From Pilimelia columellifera (GTDB lineage Bacteria; Actinomycetota; Actinomycetes; Mycobacteriales; Micromonosporaceae), in NCBI RefSeq assembly GCF_039532605.1, contig NZ_BAAARY010000016.1, positions 1 through 48,076 on the forward strand: a stretch of 48,076 bases of DNA, in the 5' to 3' direction. Positions 26,873-34,677 of this stretch are shown here, piece by piece. Made by a program: the position numbers and the translations under genes. The notes under the pieces were generated by a model. The model worked only from the letters and a program-made list of their open reading frames with translations. It made no database searches and was not told where the DNA came from. Numbering within the stretch: the stretch's first letter is position 1; every line of letters starts with the position of its first letter.

Positions 26873-27975
26873 CGTGGCTCCCAGGGTCCGGGCCGGCGCG
26901 CGGCGCGCAGCGGCAGGCGGGCGTATCCGTCGATCTGCACGGAGTCGGCATTGGTGGGTGGGCCGTTCAGGGTCAGCCACGCCCCGGCGCAGGCGGCGAC
27001 GGTGGCGACGGCGACGGCGCGGGCGAGGCTGGCGCCGGGGCAGGCATGCGGGCCGGCGCCGAAGGCCAACCGGCCGGCGTCGGCCGGCGGCAGGTCGTCG
27101 GCCGACGCGCGCAGGTGCACCAGGACCGGCTGCCCGGCGCCGATGGCCGTCCCGCCGAGGGTGTGCGTCTCGGTGGCGACGCGGCGGACGAACCGCACCG
27201 GCGACCGGGCGGCCAGCACCGCCGCGACGACCTCGTCAGGAACCGCGACGGGCTGCGCGGACGCGAGCTCGTGCAGACAGGCGGCGAGCAGCGCGGTGGT
27301 GGTGTCGAGGGTGGCCAGCGCCACCAGCAGCACGATCTCGACGGCGGCGTCCAGGCTCAGCGTGCCGTCGGCGACTGCCGTGCCGGTGAGATCCAGCAGG
27401 CTGCCGGGTCGTCGCCCGCCGGCGAGCAGCGCGGCGCGGACGTCGGCGGTCGCCTGGGCGCTCAGCGCCGCGACGTCCGCCGGGGCGGCGGTCGAGCCGC
27501 CGGTCGCGGCGCCGACCGCCGCCTGCGCCCAGCGGGCCAGACCACGGATCGTGGGTACCGAAACCCCGATGACCCGCGCGGCGGCCAGCTGCGCCAGCGG
27601 CCGGGCCAACACCGTGACCGCCTCGCCGCCGCCGGCGGCCACGAACCGGCCCACCAGCCGCCTGGCCCGCGCCCCGGACCGGACGACGCCCGCCGGGTCC
27701 GCCGGGGCCCGCAGCGACGCCAGCACCCCGCGCCGGGCCTGCCGGTGCGCCGGGCCGTCGGCGCCGAGCAGGTAGGCGTCGGCGCCGGCCATGATGGACG
27801 AGGAGTACCTGGCCGGGTCGGCCAACGCCTGCCGGGCCAGCTCCGCTGAGAGCACGACCATCCCGGCCGGACGGGCGCAGGGCAGCACCGGGCCGAACGA
27901 ACGCCGGAGCCAGCGCAGCCGCTCGCCGCCGTCGCGGCGCGCTCCGGCATGGGACAGGTCGACGGCGAACGTCAT
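26869..27975 (-). CDS. cytochrome P450, RiPP tailoring candidate, ExxR motif apparently absent
   Basis: 368 residues, short for a P450. The heme-thiolate loop is intact: FGAGPHACPG with ligand C312. The I-helix has ATLDTTTALLAA, giving the acid/Thr pair for oxygen activation. At the K-helix, where ExxR normally sits six and three residues before the SPV (258-260), the sequence is A252..A255 in VLAARSPV. Most P450s keep ExxR; a few actinobacterial families (CYP157, from memory) do not. The ATG overlaps the methyltransferase stop (ATGA), and the stop overlaps the HlyD-like start. Likely substrate is the modified core peptide, by context only. Confidence 0.88.
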   Translation of the reverse strand: MTFAVDLSHAGARRDGGERLRWLRRSFGPVLPCARPAGMVVLSAELARQALADPARYSSSIMAGADAYLLGADGPAHRQARRGVLASLRAPADPAGVVRSGARARRLVGRFVAAGGGEAVTVLARPLAQLAAARVIGVSVPTIRGLARWAQAAVGAATGGSTAAPADVAALSAQATADVRAALLAGGRRPGSLLDLTGTAVADGTLSLDAAVEIVLLVALATLDTTTALLAACLHELASAQPVAVPDEVVAAVLAARSPVRFVRRVATETHTLGGTAIGAGQPVLVHLRASADDLPPADAGRLAFGAGPHACPGASLARAVAVATVAACAGAWLTLNGPPTNADSVQIDGYARLPLRAARRPGPWEPR

Positions 27976-28697
27976 CGCTGGGCCACCACCTCGACGTACG
28001 CGGCAACCGGCCGGTCGGACAGGATCCGCCGCACCGCCGCTGACGCGGCCTCGTCCCCGGCCGCCGCCACCAGGGCGTCGGTGTACGGCGTCCACGTCTG
28101 GGCGGTGATGTCGGTGATCCGCTGCGCGATGAGTCCCGCGGACCGGAGGGCGTCGGCGTACTGACGGCGGGTGGTCTCGCGGTTCCCCGCCGGGACCAGC
28201 GGCGCCCAGCCGGGCCCTGCCGGGTCGACGAGCAGGTCGGTGAGGATGAGCAGTCCGCCGGGGCGCAGCACCCGCGCCGCCTCGGCGAAGAAGTCCCGCC
28301 GGGTGGTGAAGTGCAACGCCGCCTCGACGCACAGCACCAGATCGGCGGCCCCGTCGGCAATCGGGAGGGCGGTGGCTTCGGCGCGGGCGACGCCGGGCCG
28401 GGCGGCCGGGGCTGGCGGCAGCATCACCGCGCTGCGGTCGACGCCCAGCACGGTCGCCTGTGGCCACCGCAGCGCCATCTGCCGACTCGCCGCCGCCCGA
28501 CCGCAGGCCACGTCGAGGACGACGGAGGGGTTGCCGGGGACGAGATTCAACAGCCGGTCGACCAGCGCGGCCGACGGGTCGGCCTCCCCGCCGGCCCGCC
28601 AACCGACGTTGAGGTGCTCGGGTCCGTGGACCTGCCGTAACAGCGGCGATTCGACATAGACGGCGTAGGCGGCGTCGACGGTCGCCTGGCTGGTCAC
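27972..28697 (-). CDS. SAM-dependent class I methyltransferase
   Basis: 241 residues. Motif I VLDVACGRAAA lies at 60-70, motif II GVDRSAVML follows, and the later EAALHF and RVLRPGGLLILTDL segments match UbiE/small-molecule O- or N-methyltransferases (ElmMIII-like group). It is not of the PIMT type used by some lanthipeptide aspartyl methyltransferases. GTG start and TGA stop each overlap a neighbour by 4 nt. It probably methylates the peptide, perhaps at its N-terminus or a side chain; the site cannot be told from sequence. Confidence 0.85.
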   Translation of the reverse strand: MTSQATVDAAYAVYVESPLLRQVHGPEHLNVGWRAGGEADPSAALVDRLLNLVPGNPSVVLDVACGRAAASRQMALRWPQATVLGVDRSAVMLPPAPAARPGVARAEATALPIADGAADLVLCVEAALHFTTRRDFFAEAARVLRPGGLLILTDLLVDPAGPGWAPLVPAGNRETTRRQYADALRSAGLIAQRITDITAQTWTPYTDALVAAAGDEAASAAVRRILSDRPVAAYVEVVAQR

Positions 28698-31651
28698 CGG
28701 GTCTCCCCGGCGCTCAGCGTCAGCGGGTTGGGCAGCGGTGGCCCGGCGAGCAGCAGCAGCCCCAGCGCCAGCCCGGCGGCGCCCTGCATGAGCCCGGGCT
28801 GGTGCAGCCCGGGCGGCAACGGCCGCAGGTATCGGGGGCGGGCGTCGGAGCGGAGCCGGCTCAGCACCGAATCGGCGGCCGTGCCAGGCGCTCCTCCCGG
28901 CGCCGCCCCGACCACCGCCGCCCCGACCACCCCGCAGCAGAGGTGGTGCGGCGCGTCGGCGGGCAGTCCGGGGACGTCGAGCGCCGATGGCGCCGTTCCC
29001 CCTGCCAGGGCGGCGCCGACGGCGCCGGAGCACCAGGTCCAGCCGGCGCCGGTGGCCGCCGTGGCGCGGTGCCGCGCGACGGCGGCCACCGCCCGTGCCT
29101 GCCCGTCTCTGTCGAGGTGGTCCACCGAGCGCGCCAGCGCCAGGGCTGTGCCGGCGGCGCCGTGCGCCAACCCGGGCTGCGCTGGCACGGCGGCGTCGAC
29201 GACGAGCCGGGTGGCCTGCCTCGTCGCGGCCCGCCGCAACCGCTCGGGAGCGCGTCCCGGGCCGCCGCCGGGCGCCGCGAGCACGGCCACCGCTCCGGCC
29301 AGGCCGGCGGCAAGGTCCAGGCCGAAGCGCTCCGGGGCCGGCCCGAGCAGCCAGCGGCACAGCTCCTCCTCCAACGCCGCCGCGGCCGGGGCCGCCGTTG
29401 ATCGGTCACCGGCCAGCCGGCCGGCGTGCCGCAGGCCCCATACGATCCCGGCGGCGCCGTGCAGGTAGCCGGGCCCGAGGGTGTCGCACAGGCCGGCCGG
29501 GTCGGCCAGCGCCCGGGCGGTCAGCGGCGCGAGCGCCTGCGCGGCCGGCTCGGCCAGATCGCTGTGGACGGTGGCCGCGGCGGCGAGCGCGAACGCGATG
29601 CCGGCCTGACCGTCGTACAGCGACCAGCCGACGGGCAGTCTGGGAAAACGACCGTGCCGGTGCTCGAAGCCGAGCCAGCTGATGCCGTCGGCGACGGGCA
29701 CGGACCGGTCGAGCAGGTCGGTCAGCAGCCGGCCGCTGAGGTCGGCCATCGCCGCCTCCACCCCGCGTGTGCCCTGGCCGTCGACGTCCTCGACGGTTGG
29801 TCCGCCAGTCAACGTCGGGGCGCCGTCCCCGCAACGCAGCGCCGAACTGATCAGCGCCCGCTGTACCGCGCCGTCGGACCCGGAAGGCGTCGCCGCCGAC
29901 GGCGCCGGAGCCGCGGCCGGGCGCCACCGGCCGACCATCCGGCCGTGGTGCAGCACGGCGCCGGTGGCCGGCTCGTGCTCGAAGTACGGCACGTCGAGGC
30001 GGCGCAGGTCGGCCTCCTCCGCGGCGCGCATCATGGGACTGATGCCCTCGCCGCCCGGCGGCAGGCCCGCCAGCGCGACGTCCAGGTCGACGCCGGCGTC
30101 GAGGGCGGCCGTGCCCAGAGCGCCGAGCAGCACGTCGAGGTAGCGGCGGGTGTAGCGCAGCAGCAACCGCGCCCGCAGGCCCGCCGGGCGTTCCGGCGGG
30201 CTGTCGGCCCCGACCCGGTCGTAGCCGGCGAGCACCGCGTCGGTCCAGCCGGCCGGCTGGTAATCGGCGGCCGGCAGGTCCGCGCGGGCCCCGAGGTCGG
30301 CCGGTTCGACCACGACCGCCTCGGCGTCGGTTCCGGGACGGTCCACCCGGGGCAGCCCGATCCGGCTCACCGCCGGCAACGCTGGCGACAGGTGGGCGCC
30401 GTCGAGGACCTGACCGTCGGCGGAGCAGTCCCAGGACGGCAGCAGTCCCACCCGCAACACCGATCGGGTGAGGGCGGTGGCCGGCAGCGGCCGGTCGTCC
30501 AGCTCCCTGGCCAGGGCCAGCTCGAAGTCGGTGACCGGGTGCGCCAACGTCTCGGCGTCGATGACGACCGGCCCGTCCTCGGTGACGACGAGGTTGTCCC
30601 GGTGGATGTCGGTGGCCCCGTGCCGGCGCAGGACGGCCAGCAGCTCGCCGGCCCGCTCGTGGTAGCGGCGCAGGTCCGAGGGCTGGTCGCCGGCGACGTG
30701 CTCGACCCAGGCGTGGTGGTCGCCGGCCAGCTGCCAGGGTCGGCGTTGGGCGCCGGCGAGCAGGGCCAGTCCGTCGTGTCGGCGCGGCCGGAACCACACC
30801 GAACGGCCGTCGGCGAAGTCGATTCGGCTGACGGTGCGCCCGCCCTCGTGCCGGTCGCCGGCGCCGGTGACGAGCCGGCGCAGCGGGGCCAGCCGAGACA
30901 CGTTCAGCTGGGCGGCGAGCGTGGGCGCGTCCGCGGCGAGCTTGTCGAGCGTCTCGGCGACCGTAGCCGCGGCGTCAGCCGCCAGCTGCGCGCAGAGGCG
31001 GGCCAACACCGGGCGCTGCCGCCACACCTGGATGCCGCCGGGTCCGGCGGCGGCGGCGAAGTCCTCGAACAGCTCGTGCGCGTGGCTGCCCGATCGGCGC
31101 AGCAGAGCGATGTCGAGGCGGTGCCGGCGGCGGGCCCGGTAGTCGGCGAAGCTGTGGTGCAGCGCCGGGCCCAGCCACCATGCGGCCCGGCCCACCTGAT
31201 CGGCCAGCGCGCCGGCGATCACCTGACCGGTCGGGTCGAGGTGGCGGAAACGGTCCGCCAGACCGGCGAAGGCACGTTCGGTGATCGGACCCACCAGCCA
31301 GCCGTACGCGCCGGGCCAGTGGTGTTGCGCGAGCGTCGGACCAGCCAGATGGGCGGTCAACAGGCTCGCCCACGGCGCCCGGGGCGCCCCGATCCAGCGG
31401 GCGCCGCTGAGCGCCCGCAGCGCGGTGGGCTCGTCGGCGCCCAGCCCGGCCAGCCGGCGGGCCAGCGCCTCCGGTCCGCCGAGGCGCTGCCGCCAGCGGA
31501 CCAGCCGGTCACGGCCCCGGTCGGTGACCTGTTCCCCGGGCCCCACCCAGCACCCGGCCAGGCGTTCGTCCAGGAACGACGCGTCGGCGAGCAGCCACTG
31601 GACGATGGCCGTGATAGTCCGCTGGGCGGGCCGGGCGGCGACTGAGGTCAC
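28694..31651 (-). CDS. lanM: class II lanthipeptide synthetase LanM with Cys-Cys-Gly zinc site
   Basis: 985 residues. The N-terminal DUF4135 dehydratase half has a lipid-kinase-like core with HRDN at 350-353 and VIDAE near 363-367; it phosphorylates and eliminates Ser/Thr. The C-terminal LanC-like half has H830 (LAHGAAG), C874 (TWCSGAVG) and C905-C906 (HLCCGVVG). In most LanMs the last motif is CHG; the CCG form gives three cysteine zinc ligands, as known for the substrate-tolerant ProcM group. Both halves look complete. GTG start overlaps the upstream stop by 4 nt. It should dehydrate Ser/Thr in the DSSTWGPNCSSC core and form thioether rings. Confidence 0.95.
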   Translation of the reverse strand: MTSVAARPAQRTITAIVQWLLADASFLDERLAGCWVGPGEQVTDRGRDRLVRWRQRLGGPEALARRLAGLGADEPTALRALSGARWIGAPRAPWASLLTAHLAGPTLAQHHWPGAYGWLVGPITERAFAGLADRFRHLDPTGQVIAGALADQVGRAAWWLGPALHHSFADYRARRRHRLDIALLRRSGSHAHELFEDFAAAAGPGGIQVWRQRPVLARLCAQLAADAAATVAETLDKLAADAPTLAAQLNVSRLAPLRRLVTGAGDRHEGGRTVSRIDFADGRSVWFRPRRHDGLALLAGAQRRPWQLAGDHHAWVEHVAGDQPSDLRRYHERAGELLAVLRRHGATDIHRDNLVVTEDGPVVIDAETLAHPVTDFELALARELDDRPLPATALTRSVLRVGLLPSWDCSADGQVLDGAHLSPALPAVSRIGLPRVDRPGTDAEAVVVEPADLGARADLPAADYQPAGWTDAVLAGYDRVGADSPPERPAGLRARLLLRYTRRYLDVLLGALGTAALDAGVDLDVALAGLPPGGEGISPMMRAAEEADLRRLDVPYFEHEPATGAVLHHGRMVGRWRPAAAPAPSAATPSGSDGAVQRALISSALRCGDGAPTLTGGPTVEDVDGQGTRGVEAAMADLSGRLLTDLLDRSVPVADGISWLGFEHRHGRFPRLPVGWSLYDGQAGIAFALAAAATVHSDLAEPAAQALAPLTARALADPAGLCDTLGPGYLHGAAGIVWGLRHAGRLAGDRSTAAPAAAALEEELCRWLLGPAPERFGLDLAAGLAGAVAVLAAPGGGPGRAPERLRRAATRQATRLVVDAAVPAQPGLAHGAAGTALALARSVDHLDRDGQARAVAAVARHRATAATGAGWTWCSGAVGAALAGGTAPSALDVPGLPADAPHHLCCGVVGAAVVGAAPGGAPGTAADSVLSRLRSDARPRYLRPLPPGLHQPGLMQGAAGLALGLLLLAGPPLPNPLTLSAGETR

Positions 31652-32646
31652 CGGTGGGCCGCCCGGGTCAGCGCCGCCACGACGGTGGCGGTGGTGAACA
31701 CACCTGTGCGATCGAGCACGATCGCCCCTTCCTTACGGCCGTCGGGCACCCACCGGGTGATGCCGGAGGCGTCCGGGTCGGGGTCGTCGGGATCGGGCAC
31801 CCGGAGCACCGCCGATGGCTGCCAGGAGCCGTCGAGCCGCAGGTGCCGGCAGAGCCAGGCGGTGGCGGCCGCGCTGGCGTTGGCCGGCCCGCGGCCGGCG
31901 GTCAGCGCCCGCAGCGCCAACGCCGTGGCGAAGGCGGAGCCGTTGGGGAACCGTCCGGTGCGGACCGACCCGTCGACGTGCAGCCGACTGGCGGCCCAGG
32001 CGGCGGCCCGGCCGGCGGCCGCCGACGCCGCGGGTTGCCCGGCAGCGGCGAGGGCCTCGGCGGCGTGCCCAGCCGTGTACTCAGGGTCGGTCCACCAGTA
32101 CGCCGGCCAGCCGCCGTCCCGCTGCTGCTGGTCGATGAGCGCGGCGCGGGCGTCCGGGGCGGTCGTGGCGAGCCCGGCGGCGACGGCGGTGACGCACGGG
32201 TGCGGCGCGCACCAGCCCTTCATCGCCCGTTCGGGCCCGGCTTCGATGATGGTGCGGATCGGCTCGTCGGCGGCATAGGTGGCGATGCCGGCGGGTCGTT
32301 GGTGTTCGGCGAGCGCGGCGTGCGCGGCGGCGACGTCCACCCCGGCCGTTCCCGCGGGCAGGGCGGCGACCCGCAGCGCCCACAAGGTGCTGTCGGCGTC
32401 GCCGATGGCCCGGGCGTTGAAGCCGTACCGGCCGTCAGGCCGTTGCCGGCCGGCGAGCCCACGCCGGCCGGTGGCGAGGATTTCGTCGGCGCCGGGGGCG
32501 CCGGCCTCGCCGATGGTCGCGGCGACGTACCCGGTGACCCACTCGTCGCTGATCCCCGGGTAGAGATGGAACGCGGACCAGCGGCCGTCGCGGGCGGCGC
32601 GGCTGAGGAACTCGGCGCCGGCGACCGCGGCGGTGTGCGGATTCAC
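31648..32646 (-). CDS. prenyltransferase/squalene-oxidase-repeat (terpenoid cyclase-like) protein
   Basis: 332 residues, helical and Ala-rich, with QW-like repeats (LAGRQRPDGRYGFN near 65-77, QQQRDGGWPAYWW in the middle, HLRLDGSWQPS late) as in squalene cyclase alpha-barrels. DADST at 83-87 resembles, but does not equal, the class II catalytic DxDDT. It is about half the length of a squalene-hopene cyclase, so a single alpha-alpha barrel is expected. It is tightly coupled to lanM by a 4-nt overlap. Function is unknown; peptide binding, prenyl or lipid tailoring are all open. Confidence 0.8.
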   Translation of the reverse strand: MNPHTAAVAGAEFLSRAARDGRWSAFHLYPGISDEWVTGYVAATIGEAGAPGADEILATGRRGLAGRQRPDGRYGFNARAIGDADSTLWALRVAALPAGTAGVDVAAAHAALAEHQRPAGIATYAADEPIRTIIEAGPERAMKGWCAPHPCVTAVAAGLATTAPDARAALIDQQQRDGGWPAYWWTDPEYTAGHAAEALAAAGQPAASAAAGRAAAWAASRLHVDGSVRTGRFPNGSAFATALALRALTAGRGPANASAAATAWLCRHLRLDGSWQPSAVLRVPDPDDPDPDASGITRWVPDGRKEGAIVLDRTGVFTTATVVAALTRAAHR

Positions 32647-33185
32647 CGCCGCGCCTCGGCCGGCCGCACCAGGGCGACGGTGACGCCGCCGGGTCCGGCC
32701 GGGTCGACGCTCTGCCGGTGGTGCGGCTCGGCGACCAGCCCGGCCAGCCGCAGCGTCGGGTCGGGCCAGCGCTCGCCGGTGTGGATCTGCTGTTCGTGCC
32801 AGCGGACACCGGGGCCGACGACGACCACCGGGCCCCCTGGGCCGCGTCGCGCAGTGAGCCGGACGCCGGTGGACAGCGAGACGAGGACGCCGGGCTCGGC
32901 GGTCCGCAACGGGCCGAACCGCAGGTGGGAGGGCGGGCCGGGCGGTTCGGCGTCACCCAGCCACACCAGCCAGCGGGTCCAGGCGTCGCCGGGTCCGGCG
33001 TCCGGGTCGGCGGCGTCCACTGTGCCGGCCTTGATGGCGTGGCGAAATCGGACGGCCGGGTCCAGGCAGCTGCCGTCGCCGTCGATGGCGGCCAGCTGCG
33101 ATCCGGTGGCCGGCGCCGGCCACGACGCGGCGGCCGATCTGGCCGCCAGGACCCGGTCCAGCAGCGACGCCGCCCGCAGGCTCAC
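32643..33185 (-). CDS. unrecognised protein of the RiPP operon (180 aa)
   Basis: Begins VSLRAASLLDRVLAARS and ends VTVALVRPAEARR. Three Trp-containing stretches (DAWTRWLVWLGDAE, VRWHEQQIHTGERW) and the segment FRHAIKAGTVDAADPDAG are the only distinctive features. No signal peptide, membrane segment, cysteine pattern or nucleotide motif was seen. The GTG overlaps the upstream stop (GTGA), and the stop overlaps the cyclase-like gene, so it is translated with the biosynthetic enzymes. It could be an accessory subunit of a neighbour. Confidence 0.72.
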   Translation of the reverse strand: MSLRAASLLDRVLAARSAAASWPAPATGSQLAAIDGDGSCLDPAVRFRHAIKAGTVDAADPDAGPGDAWTRWLVWLGDAEPPGPPSHLRFGPLRTAEPGVLVSLSTGVRLTARRGPGGPVVVVGPGVRWHEQQIHTGERWPDPTLRLAGLVAEPHHRQSVDPAGPGGVTVALVRPAEARR

Positions 33186-34216
33186 CGCGGGCCTCCGGCG
33201 ACCTCGTACGCGCCGAAGTACGCCTTGACGCCGGCGCCCCCGTCCGCGCGCACCGTGATCTTCAGGTGGTGCAGGCCCTGCCGGTAGCGGCGCCGACCCA
33301 TGAGCATCGCCTCGTAGCCTCGGCCGAGGGTGAGCAGGGCGTCCCGCTTGGCGGGCCGGCACAGGCCGCTCGCGACGAGGGAGTCCAGCAGCGTGCCCCA
33401 CCGTGGGTCCTGGTGCGGTTGTGCGGCGTCGGCCAGCGACAGCTCCAGTCCGATGGTCGGCAGCGGCCCGGCCGGGGTCACGTCGAGGTTGAGGTGGGTG
33501 GCGTCGCCGTGGCGTCGGCACCAGTCGAGCCAGCGCTCGACCGCGGCGACCGGGCCGCGCCAGCCGGTGAACGCCAGCGCGGCGATCAGCTCGGTCGGGT
33601 CGGTCGTCGGCGCGGCGCAGAACAGGCGGATGCCGGCGCCCGGTCGGGCGGTGAAGCAGCCGACCTGCCGCACGTCCAGTCCGCTGTGCACGATCTGGTC
33701 GACCTGCCCGACCAGCGCCGGGTCCGGTGGCGCCTGGGCGAGCGTGCGCAGCACCTCGTTGACCACACCGCCGACCGGTGGCGACCCTGACGGCTCCGCG
33801 TCGGAAGAGCGCGCCCGGTCGGGCGTCGCGGCGGTGAACACCGCCGGGGCGCCGACGGGCTGGTCACCGGCGGCGTCGAGCTCAAGCCAGATCCCCGGTG
33901 GCAGCGCCGACCCCGCGGCGGCGAGCGACCGGGCCCGTCGGCCCAGCCGCGCGGCGCCCTGCCAGGACGGCTGGCCGGCCAGCTCGGGCGGCAGGGCGAC
34001 GGCCGGGTCGGCGCCGGCCAGCACGGCGAGCTGGCGTTCGGCGGTGACCAGCAGCAGCAGGTCGACGGTCGGATCGTCGCCGAGGCGCGCCTCCAGCCCG
34101 ATCCGGGCGCTGAGCGCGTCCGGCAGCGGGTCGGCCAGCAGCCGCAGGCGTTTGCGGGCCGGGTCGTCCACCAGCGCGGTGGGAAGTCGTTCGAGCAGCA
34201 CATCCAATGCCATCAT
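33182..34216 (-). CDS. unrecognised protein of the RiPP operon (344 aa)
   Basis: First gene after the precursor hairpin. The ATG at 34216 (a second ATG follows at once) has AGGGGG 7 nt upstream. The product is soluble and mixed alpha/beta. Notable segments are LNLDVTPAGPLPTIGLELSL, GLCRPAKRDALLTLGRGYE and the C-terminal HHLKITVRADG then VKAYFGAY. The last strand pattern faintly recalls ABBA-fold aromatic prenyltransferases, but this is only a visual impression and no active-site set was confirmed. Its position suggests an early or leader-dependent step. Confidence 0.72.
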   Translation of the reverse strand: MMALDVLLERLPTALVDDPARKRLRLLADPLPDALSARIGLEARLGDDPTVDLLLLVTAERQLAVLAGADPAVALPPELAGQPSWQGAARLGRRARSLAAAGSALPPGIWLELDAAGDQPVGAPAVFTAATPDRARSSDAEPSGSPPVGGVVNEVLRTLAQAPPDPALVGQVDQIVHSGLDVRQVGCFTARPGAGIRLFCAAPTTDPTELIAALAFTGWRGPVAAVERWLDWCRRHGDATHLNLDVTPAGPLPTIGLELSLADAAQPHQDPRWGTLLDSLVASGLCRPAKRDALLTLGRGYEAMLMGRRRYRQGLHHLKITVRADGGAGVKAYFGAYEVAGGPR

Positions 34217-34233
34217 TCTGGCCCCCTGTACCC

Positions 34234-34277
34234 GTCGAGTCCGCCGGCGGGGCGCACGCCCGGCCGGCGGACTCGAC
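34234..34277 (-). terminator. 15-bp hairpin between precursor and biosynthetic genes (attenuator or 3' stabiliser)
   Basis: A perfect 15-bp inverted repeat: GTCGAGTCCGCCGGC (34234-34248) and its complement at 34263-34277. The 14-nt interval can add a 4-bp GGGC/GCCC inner stem with a 4-nt loop. It starts 9 nt after the precursor stop and ends 17 nt before the next start. There is no U-tract. Partial termination or mRNA stabilisation would give far more precursor peptide than enzyme, a common arrangement in RiPP operons. Confidence 0.8.
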
Positions 34278-34286
34278 TTCAGCTCG

Positions 34287-34568
34287 TCAGCAACTGCTGC
34301 AGTTGGGTCCCCACGTGGAGGAGTCGCCGCCGGCGACGCCAGCGAGCTGCTCGTCGCTGAGCTGGCCGCTTTGCTCCTTGGGGGGCAGGACGACGTAGAA
34401 CTCGTTCTGCTGCTCCTCGACGACCTTGACATTGAGGTCGGTGGGAATGGTGATCCCCAGTTCGCTCTCGATCGCGGCCTTGGGGTTGGCGATCAGCTGC
34501 GAACGGAACGAGGCGTCGCTGCGGGCCTTCTCGACGACCCGCTCGACCAGAGCGCTGTTTGTCGGCAT
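34287..34568 (-). CDS. lanA: NHLP-leader lanthipeptide precursor (93 aa)
   Basis: ATG at 34568 with a strong AAGGAG 7 nt upstream. Residues 1-~80 are a nitrile-hydratase-alpha-like leader: helical start, FRSQLIANPKAAIESELGI, then the beta-like NVKVVEEQQNEFYVVLPP. The leader ends in LAGVAGG (GG at 80-81), a C39 cleavage site. The core is DSSTWGPNCSSC (82-93): Ser83, Ser84, Thr85, Ser91, Ser92 as dehydration sites and Cys90, Cys93 as thioether donors, so up to two rings. It is the first gene of the operon and the only precursor found. Confidence 0.93.
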   Translation of the reverse strand: MPTNSALVERVVEKARSDASFRSQLIANPKAAIESELGITIPTDLNVKVVEEQQNEFYVVLPPKEQSGQLSDEQLAGVAGGDSSTWGPNCSSC

Positions 34569-34677
34569 GCGGCTTCTCCTTGTGAGGTGATGGGGTAAGC
34601 GGAATCACTCTTTGGAGCGACACGGTCACCTTAAGCTAGAAAGAACGCGAAATGCCCACACTTCCAGGAGCTGCCTG
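34569..34677. promoter_or_regulatory. divergent promoter region of the RiPP cluster
   Basis: 109 bp separate the start codons of the precursor (minus) and the Coq4-like gene (plus), so both promoters must be here. It is less GC-rich than its surroundings (ttaagctagaaagaacgcgaa). Each gene has a ribosome-binding site (complement of 34576-34581; AGGAG at 34666-34670). TAAGCT at 34632-34637 is a possible + strand -10, but no reliable -35 or operator was identified. Confidence 0.55.

Noticed and set aside
26049..26951. N-terminal extension of the C39 transporter by ~300 codons
   Set aside because: It overlaps the HlyD-like gene and P450 end, gives arginine-rich sequence, and the GTG at 26048 gives a standard C39 start with a 4-nt overlap.
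27976..28602. Upstream extension of the P450 frame
   Set aside because: It lies inside the methyltransferase gene; the ATG at 27975 starts a normal P450 N-terminus and fits the ATGA overlap pattern.
29426..31645. 739-codon plus-strand open frame opposite lanM
   Set aside because: It is the complement of the LanM coding frame; there are no domains, and lanM is unambiguous.
34612..34677. TTG at 34612 as the start of the Coq4-like protein
   Set aside because: It would add 22 atypical residues and place the AGGAG site inside the gene; the ATG at 34678 has that site at ideal spacing.
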